Source: Bacillus_I endophytica_A
Lineage (GTDB): Bacteria > Bacillota > Bacilli > Bacillales > Bacillaceae_H
Direction: 5' to 3'
Assembly (NCBI RefSeq): GCF_026790145.1
Contig: NZ_JALAMS010000019.1
Coordinates: forward strand, 1 to 13,830
DNA: 13,830 nucleotides
How positions within the stretch are numbered: position 1 is the first letter of the stretch; every line of letters starts with the position of its first letter. The notes under the pieces were generated by a model, which saw only the letters and a program-made list of their open reading frames with translations, had not been told where the DNA came from and ran no database searches. This document shows, one piece after another, positions 5,923 to 12,817 of the stretch. Made by a program: the position numbers and the translations under genes.

Positions 5923-7326
5923 CTAGTGGTGAAAACCCTTATCGTCTTCTGGATCCCTCCGTATAGGTCCCTCCAAAGAATTCAAATATTCAACGGCTTG
6001 CTTAAGATTTACCAAGAATAAATGAGCAAGATCCCTAGAAAATCCATTTCGAACTACAACTCGCATAATGGTTACCTCTTCCATGTCTGCAGGTAACGGA
6101 TAAGCTGGTACTTGCCATCCATACGTACGTAATTGCCGAGACAAGTCATAAAGCGTCCATTTTGATGTGTATTCATCTTTCAATTGCCAAGCCAATACCG
6201 GAATTGCTGAACCATCAGAAATCACTTCAAATGGTTCCATGTCTTGGATCTCCTTACTCAGAAAACACGCTGTTTCTTGAGAGCTCTTTTGCACCTCATA
6301 ATATCCATCTTTTCCTAGACGCAGAAAATTATAATATTGCAGGAGTACTTGTGCACCAGGTCGTGAGAAATTCAAAGCAAAGGTCGGCATGTTCCCTCCC
6401 AAATACGACACTTTGAAGATAAGATCCTCGGGTAGATCTTCTTTTTCCCTCCATATTACCCACCCGAGTCCAGGATAGACTAATCCATATTTATGTCCCG
6501 AAACATTGATGGACTTTACCCGTGGTAATCGAAAATCCCAGACTAGATCTGGTTGAAGAAACGGTGCAATAAATCCTCCTGAAGCAGCATCCACATGAAT
6601 GGGAATATCTAGACCTGTCTTTTCCTGTAAATTATCCAAAGCTTTCGCAATGGCAGAGATCGGCTCATAAAGACCGGTATAAGTTACACCGAGGATCGGC
6701 ACCACAGCAATCGTATTTTCGTCTACAGCATCGAGCACCCCTTGCGGATCCAGGTATGGATGCTCTGGACTAATATTCACATAACGTGCTTCCACATCCC
6801 AATAATTTGCGAATTTCTCCCAAACAACTTGGACAGCCGAACTAAACACAATGTTTGGACGTTCAGTCGATAGACCTTGGCTCTTTCGTGCTTTTTGCCA
6901 ACGTCGCTTTAACGCAAGTCCACCAAGCATGCATGCTTCAGATGAACCTGTCGTTGAAACGCCCATCGTAGTATCTGGGTGAGGTGAATTCCAAAGATCT
7001 GCTAAAATACGTATACAACGTTCCTCAATTGCTGCTGTCTGCGGATACTCATCTTTGTCAATCATATTCTTATCAAAAGATTGAGCATATAAACGCTCTG
7101 CGGCAGGCTCCATCCATGTGGTAACGAATGTAGCTAAATTGAGGCGAGCACTCCCATCTAGGGTAATTTCATCATGGATAATTTGATATGCCGTTTCCGG
7201 TAACATGCCTTGGTTGCGAATACGCAGGCGTGGGATAGTTTCTTCTCCTTCACGAGAATACAAAGGATTAACAGAAAATTCTTTAGGTAATTTCATTTGT
7301 TCGCGATGCGGGTGCCATTTTGGCAT
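5923..7326 (-). CDS. gadB: Glutamate decarboxylase (PLP-dependent)
   Basis: A 467-residue cytoplasmic enzyme that converts L-glutamate to GABA and CO2 while using up a proton, a known acid-resistance reaction. Length and motifs match GadB: STTGSSEACMLGG (about 124-136), PIHVDAASGGF (242-252) and SGHKYGL with the PLP-binding lysine at residue 279. The C-terminal GFHH resembles the GFKHT tail of E. coli GadB, whose histidine closes the active site at neutral pH, so pH control may be shared (inference). The ATG has AGGAGGA 9 nt upstream. Neither a glutamate/GABA antiporter nor a regulator gene is adjacent, and the gene has its own terminator. A perfect palindrome TTAGCGCTAA lies 43 nt before the start (7369-7378), similar to a degenerate cre box with two mismatches. 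Confidence 0.95.
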   Translation of the reverse strand: MPKWHPHREQMKLPKEFSVNPLYSREGEETIPRLRIRNQGMLPETAYQIIHDEITLDGSARLNLATFVTTWMEPAAERLYAQSFDKNMIDKDEYPQTAAIEERCIRILADLWNSPHPDTTMGVSTTGSSEACMLGGLALKRRWQKARKSQGLSTERPNIVFSSAVQVVWEKFANYWDVEARYVNISPEHPYLDPQGVLDAVDENTIAVVPILGVTYTGLYEPISAIAKALDNLQEKTGLDIPIHVDAASGGFIAPFLQPDLVWDFRLPRVKSINVSGHKYGLVYPGLGWVIWREKEDLPEDLIFKVSYLGGNMPTFALNFSRPGAQVLLQYYNFLRLGKDGYYEVQKSSQETACFLSKEIQDMEPFEVISDGSAIPVLAWQLKDEYTSKWTLYDLSRQLRTYGWQVPAYPLPADMEEVTIMRVVVRNGFSRDLAHLFLVNLKQAVEYLNSLEGPIRRDPEDDKGFHH

Positions 7327-7343
7327 ACGGTATCATCTCCTCC

Positions 7344-7668
7344 AACGTAATTAACACGACTATTCATTTTAGCGCTAATATACTAGCATGTTGTAAAAAA
7401 AATCTAAACCTTTTAAGTGTCCAATCCCTAATCAAGCTGACAGTAAATTGGGTTTCTCTCCTAAATAATAAATTCACTGAAGCATCACGACGGACGTACA
7501 TGGCGATCAACAGATCAAGATTATTAGATAAGTTCGCTCAGTAACATTCTTCCTTTCTTTATCAGCGATTAAACATTTAGGGCTTGGAATCCCCTTTAGT
7601 TAAATGTCCACTCTTATGTAGGAATACTATATAAAGGTTTAGTTAACATAATCTTTGCTATAAGAAAT
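7344..7668. other. Gap with weak coding remnants on both strands
   Basis: No gene is supported. The minus strand is open from about 7541 to 7365 (SNNLDLLIAMYVRRDASVN...), and the plus strand is open to a TAA at 7542-7544 (EASRRTYMAINRSRLLDKFA). Both look protein-like but neither has a ribosome binding site, and they overlap, so at most one is a real gene fragment. The left end contains the leader of the decarboxylase gene. Confidence 0.4.
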
Positions 7669-7704
7669 AAAAGTCCAGTAGATATTAATATCTACTGGAC
7701 TTTT
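7669..7704. terminator. Perfect 36-bp palindrome, bidirectional terminator
   Basis: AAAAGTCCAGTAGATATT (7669-7686) followed by its exact reverse complement (7687-7704). The A-run and T-run flanks make it a terminator on both strands. It most likely ends the minus-strand DUF4256 transcript. Confidence 0.8.
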
Positions 7705-7830
7705 TCCTAACTATTTATTTGGGTATCAACAATACTCTAGTACTCTATAATCGCTCCCAATAATTAAAGAATGGAGATAAAACTTTTCTCTAGTTGATCC
7801 GTTTCTCGAATTTAGCTGTCTGGAAAAAAT

Positions 7831-8412
7831 TTAGACCCTTAACGAGCCACGAAAACCTCTGGCGGCATAGTAGGATTCTGCTCCATTGTGATACACGAAG
7901 ACGTGACCGTAGCGACGATCGCAAAAAAGTGCACCGCCGAGCTCTCTAATATCAATAGGTGTTTGCACCCAACTCGATGTTTTCATATCGAAATTTTCAA
8001 GTTTCTGCAACGCTCGATATTGTTCTTCAGTCAAAAGTTCTATGCCCATAGCAGTTGCCATATCAATTGCATTATTTTCAGGCTTATGTTTTTTTCTTGA
8101 CTCTAGCGCTTCACGGTCGTAACAAACACTTCTACGGCCTTTAGGAGTTTCTGCTGAACAGTCACAAAAAATGTATTCATCCTTCTCTTTATTATAATCC
8201 ACAACATCTGGTTCACCGTCAGTGCTTTCCATTTCATTGAGAGACCAAAGTTTTTCAGTATTCTCATCCAGCTTTGCTTGGACTTTAGCCCATTCAATAT
8301 CTTTATGACGGTTCATGTTTTTCTCAAAACGGGCTTTCAATACTCTGAGTAATTCTGCACTTTGTTCTTGTGGCAACTCCTTTTTATCACTGATTTTATT
8401 TCCCTTTGTCAT
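7831..8412 (-). CDS. DUF4256 domain protein
   Basis: A 193-residue cytoplasmic protein matching the DUF4256 family almost end to end. Recognisable stretches are ELLRVLKARFEKNMNRH near the start, MESTDGEPDVVDY, FCDCSAETPKGRRSVCYD and, at the end, YGHVFVYHNGAESYYAARGF. The function of the family is unknown. The conserved Cys pair (CDC) and the C-terminal HNGAxSYYxxRGF suggest a compact enzyme-like or ligand-binding fold, but that is inference. GGGGGAA lies 7 nt before the ATG. It begins 41 nt after the ParB-like gene on the same strand, so both probably share a transcript, with the palindromic terminator downstream. Confidence 0.85.
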   Translation of the reverse strand: MTKGNKISDKKELPQEQSAELLRVLKARFEKNMNRHKDIEWAKVQAKLDENTEKLWSLNEMESTDGEPDVVDYNKEKDEYIFCDCSAETPKGRRSVCYDREALESRKKHKPENNAIDMATAMGIELLTEEQYRALQKLENFDMKTSSWVQTPIDIRELGGALFCDRRYGHVFVYHNGAESYYAARGFRGSLRV

Positions 8413-8453
8413 ATTAGTTCCCCCTTATGGTTTTTAATCATAATAGCTTACTT

Positions 8454-9110
8454 TTAATAATGTACAGGAACACGATCTAAATTCTTTTTCTTGGCTACAA
8501 AATAGCGACTATAACTATCTAAAAGTTCGTGTGTATCTGGATCAATGATAATCGGTTTATCTACAGTTCCATTCTTCTCAATACTTTCTTCTACCGCCTT
8601 TTGTTTTGCTATTCCTGGTGTAAATTGAAGAAAGGTTTCTGGAACCTTAATTTCCTCTAAGGACATCCAGTCTCTCGTCCCCTTTGGAACAAGGAGAGGC
8701 TTTTTCTCTTGCTCTTGTTTACTTTCTTCTTGAGGTTGACTTTCCTCTTGTTTTTTAGCCCTTGAACCCCTTTTAGGAGTTTGTTTTGTTTGTTTCTTCT
8801 CTTTGTCCCTGATTTCTTGTATCTGCATACAGATGACGCCTATCTCTCCTGCACATTGCTCAAACGGAATATCCAAACAAGGCTCTCCTTGAACAAGGAA
8901 ACGCTGTTAAGAAAATCCCTCCTGGTTTATGTTTAATTTCTTAAATTGTTTTTGACTCAGAACAACGGTATAGGTAATTGCATTACTCTGAAAAGGAACG
9001 CCCTTTGGAGCATTCGGACTTCCCTTTTCCTCCATATCAAAAGTCAAGTACTTGCCATAGTCTTGAATTAAGCTCGTCGGACAGCCAGTTACACTAATTT
9101 TATGAGCCAT
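8454..9110 (-). pseudogene. ParB-like protein split by an in-frame stop codon
   Basis: Two minus-strand frames, 9110-8907 (67 residues) and 8876-8454 (140 residues), are in the same register. Between them only TAA at 8909-8907 interrupts a continuous sequence: NINQEGFS, stop, QRFLVQGEPCLDIPFEQC. The intact gene would give 217 residues besides the stop codon. The first part (MAHKISVTGCPTSLIQDYGK) is a small beta-rich domain I cannot name; then comes a Lys/Glu/Gln-rich linker (about 92-128). The C-terminus resembles the ParB/Srx fold: VPETFLQFTPGIAKQKAVEE, IEKNGTVDKPIIID, then LLDSYSRYFVAK, where the usual DGYxRY glycine is Ser. The first ATG has AGGAGG 7 nt upstream. The second part could restart at TTG 8876 behind AAGGAG. 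CAA-to-TAA is the simplest cause. Confidence 0.7.
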
Positions 9111-9154
9111 CGTTCTCCCTCCTTCTCTTTCTATATGTCTAGTATATATACCTT

Positions 9155-9184
9155 TATATACAATTGGATAGAGCTAATATCCAA
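9155..9184 (-). promoter_or_regulatory. Promoter and palindromic operator of the ParB-like/DUF4256 unit
   Basis: On the minus strand TTGGAT (9184-9179), 18 nt, TATATA (9160-9155) form a plausible sigma-A promoter. A perfect inverted repeat TTGGATA-N7-TATCCAA (9164-9184) covers the -35 and half of the spacer, the position of a repressor site. The regulator is unknown. Confidence 0.5.
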
Positions 9185-9251
9185 AAAACAACAGAACAAA
9201 GGGGTTATCTTTTTTTATTAAATTACTATATTATCAATCCCCTTCCATATT

Positions 9252-9260
9252 TGCTACAAT
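9252..9260 (+). promoter_or_regulatory. Extended -10 promoter candidate
   Basis: TGCTACAAT matches TGN followed by TACAAT, an extended -10 that can work without a good -35. It would transcribe the AbrB-like fragment and probably the gene at 9419. Confidence 0.4.
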
Positions 9261-9292
9261 AAAGAAATTAAAGGGAAATAAGTGTTCTTGAA

Positions 9293-9370
9293 TTGAAAAG
9301 TACAGGAATTGTAAGGAAAGTCAATCAATTAGGACATATTGTCATTTCAAGAAGCCAAGAGAACATCTAA
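9293..9370 (+). pseudogene. AbrB-family transition-state regulator fragment
   Basis: TTG at 9293 opens MKSTGIVRKVNQLGHIVISR and stops at TAA 9368-9370 after 25 codons. AbrB and Abh begin MKSTGIVRKVDELGRVVIP and continue for about 90 residues as swapped-hairpin DNA-binding dimers. Here DELGR has become NQLGH, the proline after VI is Ser, and the helix and dimer regions are missing. No good ribosome binding site is near. It is a gene relic, and any peptide could not fold as AbrB. The downstream gene starts 49 nt later. Confidence 0.6.
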
Positions 9371-9418
9371 ATAAAATTGTATTCCTTTTTATTAATAGAA
9401 TTGGGGGCTGTGCATGTA

Positions 9419-9982
9419 ATGGGATTTTTTAAACGTTTTTTTAAGAAAGTAGAAGATGTGAATAAAAGGGAAGCTGCTGCTTCTGAACTTAAATCTGAGT
9501 TTTATTTAGAGTCACCAGAAGAAGAAGCAATGAATCTCTGGGTGGAAACGGCACAAAATATTATCATAAATGTGGTTAAAGTGACTAACAACTCCGTTGA
9601 CCGTGCTTTTGTCTTAGTAAATATGGGGGAACAACCCTCTTTTGATGTTTTTTATCAAATAGATGGCCGTTTAGTTATGTGGAATCAACTTGAAGATACT
9701 TTTATAAAAGAAGAGATTGAAAATGAATTATTACCGCAAGCATCTACTGTCGCTTCATCGATAAATGGGAACTTCGCACAAGTTGAACACCCGAAGATTG
9801 CATTTGCTGAGCTACAATTTGAATGGGCAACTGGAGCTTGGTTTTCCCATGTAATTTGGGAAGATGATGACCATGCAAATCTAGCAAAAGAAGAAATTTC
9901 AAGTAAATGGTTTAACAACTTAAGCACTGAAATTAAAACCCAACCATTAGATAGTGATACCAAACTCTTATGGTACCCTTAA
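9419..9982 (+). CDS. Uncharacterised acidic protein, possibly YezG/DUF600-like
   Basis: A 187-residue soluble protein. It starts with a basic amphipathic helix (MGFFKRFFKKVEDVNKRE), then an acidic domain of mixed strands and helices containing NLWVETAQNIIINVVKV, FDVFYQIDGRLVMW, HPKIAFAELQFEWATGAWF and SHVIWEDDDHANL. The layout of a helix, a strand with F-D-x-F-Y, and a late Trp/acid segment recalls the YezG/DUF600 immunity or antitoxin family, but similarity by eye is weak. No toxin gene is next to it. ATG 9419 is chosen because GGGGG at 9403-9407 sits 11 nt upstream; the in-frame GTG at 9410 is too close to it. The first helix could attach it to the membrane surface (inference). Confidence 0.65.
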   Translation: MGFFKRFFKKVEDVNKREAAASELKSEFYLESPEEEAMNLWVETAQNIIINVVKVTNNSVDRAFVLVNMGEQPSFDVFYQIDGRLVMWNQLEDTFIKEEIENELLPQASTVASSINGNFAQVEHPKIAFAELQFEWATGAWFSHVIWEDDDHANLAKEEISSKWFNNLSTEIKTQPLDSDTKLLWYP

Positions 9983-10018
9983 GGTCTACTTTAGAAGGAC
10001 ATTAAATATATGATGACA

Positions 10019-10088
10019 GGTCTGAATTTTACATTTATCTTTTGTTTTATGGGTAAATCCCCCACTCATTGTAGAATTCAGGCCTCTT
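10019..10088 (+). terminator. Possible terminator with a long loop
   Basis: GGTCTGAATT (10019-10028) pairs with AATTCAGGCC (10075-10084), 10 bp with one G-T pair, followed by TCTTTT. The 46-nt loop is long for a terminator, but it is the only candidate after the gene ending at 9982. Confidence 0.35.
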
Positions 10089-10258
10089 TTAACGCTTGGT
10101 TTTCATTGTTTATATCTTTTTATCAATTTTAAAACATAGAGTGCTAGTAGACTACCCTGTCCGCCAGTTTATTCTTGACTTGAATAATGACATTTTAAGA
10201 TAAGGCTATTTTAATTTTCTGGTGATACCCCTACCATTAGCATTGAGGTAAACCAAAG

Positions 10259-10282
10259 ACAGATAGGGTTAATAGTATCTGT
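10259..10282. terminator. Weak hairpin after the corA-like gene
   Basis: ACAGATA (10259-10265) pairs with TATCTGT (10276-10282). The plus side is followed by TTTCC and T-rich DNA, the minus side by CTTTGG, so termination of the minus-strand gene would be weak. Confidence 0.3.
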
Positions 10283-10301
10283 TTTCCTTCTTTCATATTT
10301 A

Positions 10302-11228
10302 TCAAAATAGGGATTTTTTCTTTCTTTCCTTTAAGATCCCGCCAGTCCAACCTCTAAATCTCAAATAAAAGTAAATAGCGATAGTACTAACAAAAATCAA
10401 AATAAGAGAACCTAAATATCCAAATTTCCATTCAAGTTCTGGCATATGTTTAAAATTCATTCCCCAAAGGGCTCCTAGGGCCATCACTGGCGTAAAAATA
10501 GTTGTAATAACTGTTAGTGTTTTCATAATTTCGTTCCCCCTATAAGAAGAAATCGCTTCTTCTAAATGGAGTAACGTCTCCATTTCTCCTTGATAATGTT
10601 GAACTAACGTCATTGCCCTTTTAATACGTAATCTCGCCCTATTAAATTCTAAAGTTTTTACCACCTGATTAAGGAATGTTTCTTCAATCGCGTTAATTAA
10701 TTCTTCCATTAGGATAAGTAAACTTTTTGACGTAATCAATTCCTGACGATATCGAAAAATTTGATCTAATTTATTTTTATTATTATTTCTTTGCAACTTC
10801 CCAACAATGTTTTTCAATCGGACTTCGAAATCATCTATTCTTATTAAAAAACGATTAGTAATCTCACTCAATAATATACAAAAATTCTCTACCCCATTCC
10901 TTGATAACTGCATACGATGTAACATTTGATTTTTTTGTTTCGATTCGTTCATCTCGAGGCCAACCGTAATAAAAAAATCTTTACAAGTATAAAAGTGAAA
11001 CACTTTATACTCATTCTCTTTTTGGGAATTTTGATGATAAATTAATGAACTTCTCACATGGAGATAATCTGGAGTGATAGCTATTTTTAAATTATTCTTA
11101 TTAGACTCATTTATTTCTTTTAGCCAATCTTCACCTTCCGGTATGTTGTTAGCTATTTCTGATATCTCTTTTTTATCTTGGAAATCAAATTCTAACCATT
11201 CTTCATTTTTATTAAGAGGATAATCCAA
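10302..11228 (-). CDS. corA: CorA-family magnesium transporter
   Basis: A membrane channel that brings Mg2+ into the cell as a homopentamer. The C-terminus shows the family layout: a long charged helical region (about 150-235), a first membrane helix (TLTVITTIFTPVMALGALW), the signature GMN, then MPELEWKFGY, a second membrane helix (about 274-293) and a basic cytoplasmic tail (FRGWTGGILKERKKK). The usual YGMN is WGMN here. The N-terminal funnel is divergent but of normal length. The start is probably TTG at 11228, giving 308 residues, because AGAGGTG (11241-11235) lies 6 nt upstream. The in-frame GTG at 11237 is part of that ribosome binding site and less likely. It is a single gene with no close partner. 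Confidence 0.85.
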   Translation of the reverse strand: MDYPLNKNEEWLEFDFQDKKEISEIANNIPEGEDWLKEINESNKNNLKIAITPDYLHVRSSLIYHQNSQKENEYKVFHFYTCKDFFITVGLEMNESKQKNQMLHRMQLSRNGVENFCILLSEITNRFLIRIDDFEVRLKNIVGKLQRNNNKNKLDQIFRYRQELITSKSLLILMEELINAIEETFLNQVVKTLEFNRARLRIKRAMTLVQHYQGEMETLLHLEEAISSYRGNEIMKTLTVITTIFTPVMALGALWGMNFKHMPELEWKFGYLGSLILIFVSTIAIYFYLRFRGWTGGILKERKKKSLF

Positions 11229-11438
11229 ATTTAACACCTCTTTCTATCATTGAATAATCCTTTAGTGTTTATTATCCAATTTAATAGAATGTAAACCCTG
11301 TTCATTTTCCTAGCATAAATTCTAGATTCAAGCTTAAGTCATCTATTCTTCCTTGAAAAGTATATTAATCAGAGTGGAGTAATTTATAATTTGGGAGAAG
11401 CCTTTATAATATCAAAAACATTTTTATGATACATAGAT

Positions 11439-11472
11439 TTCCCCCTTAATTTGATACGAAAATTAGGGGGAA
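11439..11472. repeat. G/C-capped hairpin
   Basis: TTCCCCC-T-TAATTT (11439-11452) pairs with AAATTAGGGGGAA (11460-11472) with a single bulged T at 11446. The G-run 11465-11470 can pair instead with CCCCCT at 11499-11504, enclosing the ribosome binding site that follows. Confidence 0.55.
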
Positions 11473-11475
11473 TTG

Positions 11476-11496
11476 AAAAGGAGGCACTAAATGTAG
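11476..11496 (+). promoter_or_regulatory. Orphan ribosome binding site before a start-stop codon pair
   Basis: AAAAGGAGG (11476-11484), 6 nt, then ATG at 11491 followed at once by TAG at 11494. This is a near-ideal start site with no coding sequence behind it: a vestigial gene start or a minimal regulatory ORF. Confidence 0.4.
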
Positions 11497-11545
11497 TACC
11501 CCCTATATTCTCCCTCTTCCATCTATTAAAAAGATTCATTTAGAA

Positions 11546-11614
11546 TTAGTCATTCAAAAAGGATAGCAATGCTTCATTAAATTGTTTAGGATGTGTTATA
11601 TTGAGCCCATATGG
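11546..11614 (-). pseudogene. C-terminal tail of an alpha/beta hydrolase (chloroperoxidase-like)
   Basis: The minus-strand frame ending at TAA 11548-11546 reads PYGLNITHPKQFNEALLSFL then ND. Non-haem chloroperoxidase-type hydrolases end in the same way, with a PHGL (catalytic His), I/V-T-H and a final helix of the F/L-N-x-x-L-L-x-F-L type. Only 22 residues remain. The catalytic His position reads Tyr, and the sequence to the right belongs to a different gene, so the break lies at about 11609-11618. The rest of the hydrolase, including its nucleophile, is gone. Confidence 0.55.
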
Positions 11615-11617
11615 AAG

Positions 11618-11931
11618 CTATCGTCAGCCCAATTCGATATTTTAGTTCAAGTAGGTTCCTATGAACGTTTGACTTAACAAGAACTAGCAAACAAGCTTTT
11701 TGTTACAAAAGGCAACATTACTCAACTGTTAAGTAAAATGGAAGAGGTGGGATTGATTAAACGGGAACAGGAATGGAAAACAAAATATCTTTCATTGACT
11801 AAGGAAGAAAAAGAGTTTTTTATGAAATTGTCCCAAAGCAAGAACATTTTCAGGCATCACAATTTTCCAACTTGAATTACAAGGAAAAAAAACAGCTTTT
11901 ACATTTACTTAGCAAAATTAAAAAACCATAG
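11618..11931 (+). pseudogene. MarR-family regulator relic
   Basis: The frame reads LSSAQFDILVQVGSYERLT, TAA at 11675-11677, then QELANKLFVTKGNITQLLSK and MEEVGLIKREQEWKTKYLSL. This is the winged helix-turn-helix core of the MarR family, with the stop probably replacing a Gln (CAA to TAA). At the T-run 11816-11821 the frame shifts; the next frame gives YEIVPKQEHFQASQFSNL and ends KIKKP, stop 11929-11931. The N-terminal dimerisation helix is missing. Three separate defects (missing 5' end, stop, frameshift) make this a dead gene. It probably once regulated the neighbouring hydrolase, which points away from it (inference). Confidence 0.8.
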
Positions 11932-11934
11932 GAG

Positions 11935-12090
11935 CTAATCACATATCAGCAATAATGGTAAAAGAGCTTGTAAACTATTGAGTACTGGTAATAAAACTAC
12001 AATAACCTTAGCCTCCACTATAGCTTTTTTCTCCTTCTGACCTATTTCTTTTAGCTCCGCCAAAGTTGAAATGATTTCACTATAACCCAA
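11935..12090 (-). pseudogene. Possible fragment of an unknown protein
   Basis: A 51-codon minus-strand frame from TTG 12090 to TAG 11937-11935 reads LGYSEIISTLAELKEIGQKE and then a hydrophobic segment VIVVLLPVLNSLQALLPLLL. A charged helix followed by a membrane segment is protein-like, but there is no ribosome binding site and no ATG. Probably a remnant; chance cannot be excluded. Confidence 0.25.
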
Positions 12091-12310
12091 TCATATGTAT
12101 GAATATAGTGTTTTTATCTTCCTAGGTTTATTACTTAGCAAATTTAAAAGATTAACAAGTAAATTTTAATCTATCAAAAAGAATGTAGGACTCTTCGCAA
12201 GTATATAAAAAGGTTAATTTTAATAAGTTATTTTGGATAGTATTGATATAAATTAATAGATAGCAAAAGAGGAAAAAACGTATTTTATTATCAATTTTAG
12301 ATTTATATTG

Positions 12311-12339
12311 TTGATAGCGCTTACAAAATCCTTTATAAT
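12311..12339 (+). promoter_or_regulatory. Sigma-A promoter overlapped by a CcpA cre box
   Basis: TTGATA (12311-12316), exactly 17 nt, TATAAT (12334-12339). The cre box TGATAGCGCTTACA (12312-12325) fits every fixed position of the consensus TGWNANCGNTNWCA and lies across the -35, so CcpA bound to HPr-Ser-P or Crh would be expected to block transcription when preferred sugars are present. Confidence 0.75.
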
Positions 12340-12388
12340 TGGATTAGATTATTAGAATAGGACGATTTATGAAAGGAGAAATGAGAAA

Positions 12389-12664
12389 ATGAAACATATT
12401 ATATCTTATAAGATCCACCTTCCAACATTTACATTGAGGAAAACTTTAGAGCTTTACCAGCTATGTCAAACAATTGAAAGTAAAATCTATCTAATTGCAA
12501 ATGGACGGACATGCGAAATTAATCATTTGCCAAAACTTGTTTCCTTTATTTTAACCCTGAAATACCGGAATATTCTTATTGTTTTAGAAGGAAAAGAGGC
12601 ACCATCTGATGGAGAACAGATGAAGCATTTCTTTAAACAGCAAAAAAGACGATGCCCTGCTTAG
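12389..12664 (+). CDS. HPr-like protein lacking the phosphorylation sites
   Basis: A 91-residue protein that aligns without gaps to Bacillus HPr around the NG turn: N38-G39 fall at the same positions, followed by RTCEINHL where HPr has KTVNLKSI. In this register HPr His15 (phosphorylated by enzyme I) is Thr15, Arg17 is kept, and Ser46 (phosphorylated by HPr kinase) is His46. The strand ILIVLEGKEA matches the late beta-strand. It should therefore keep the fold but not carry PTS phosphate, perhaps acting as a binding partner or decoy (inference). ATG 12389 has AAAGGAG 10 nt upstream; an ATG at 12383 reads only MRK and stops, overlapping the start. Its promoter carries a cre box. The C-terminus (QQKRRCPA) is basic. 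Confidence 0.65.
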   Translation: MKHIISYKIHLPTFTLRKTLELYQLCQTIESKIYLIANGRTCEINHLPKLVSFILTLKYRNILIVLEGKEAPSDGEQMKHFFKQQKRRCPA

Positions 12665-12686
12665 CTTAAGAGGAATTGGCTTTTTT
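12663..12686 (+). terminator. Terminator after the HPr-like gene
   Basis: AGCTTAA (12663-12669) pairs with TTGGCT (12676-12681), including a G-T pair and a bulge, followed by six T. It overlaps the stop codon. Confidence 0.55.
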
Positions 12687-12817
12687 ATTGTTTAGATTCA
12701 AGGTTATAGAACGGGGATAAATCAAACTTTACTTCAAAGCTACACTTTTTTTGTAATTATTACAGTTTCATATGACTATAAGCAATAGCTATAAAGTAAA
12801 AAGAAGAGGTGAAGATA

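Larger units (their letters stand above)
9983..10301. other. Intergenic stretch without a gene
   Basis: No coding frame is supported. Besides the two hairpins listed separately, there is a possible plus-strand promoter (TTGACT at 10175-10180 with a poor -10, TAAGAT, at 10196). It would drive only about 80 nt before the hairpin at 10259-10282, so a small RNA is conceivable but unproven. Confidence 0.4.
11241..12388. other. Long gene-poor region of remnants
   Basis: About 1.15 kb with no intact gene. In order it holds an AT-rich leader, a strong hairpin and an orphan ribosome binding site (11439-11496), a hydrolase tail (11546-11614), a MarR-type relic (11618-11931), a minus-strand open frame (11935-12090) and the promoter of the HPr-like gene. 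Short in-frame stops and a homopolymer frameshift show decay. Confidence 0.7.

Noticed and set aside
5923..7326. Decarboxylase as a recently acquired gene based on higher G+C
   Set aside because: Rough counts show the DUF71 and DUF4256 genes are similarly G+C-rich, so the contrast is with the AT-rich small genes and gaps, not evidence of transfer.
7320..7544. Plus-strand ORF upstream of the decarboxylase
   Set aside because: Its start overlaps the decarboxylase start codon on the other strand, it has no ribosome binding site, and an overlapping minus-strand frame looks equally plausible. Kept only as a possible remnant.
9685..9963. Minus-strand ORF inside the gene at 9419
   Set aside because: Antisense shadow with no start signals.
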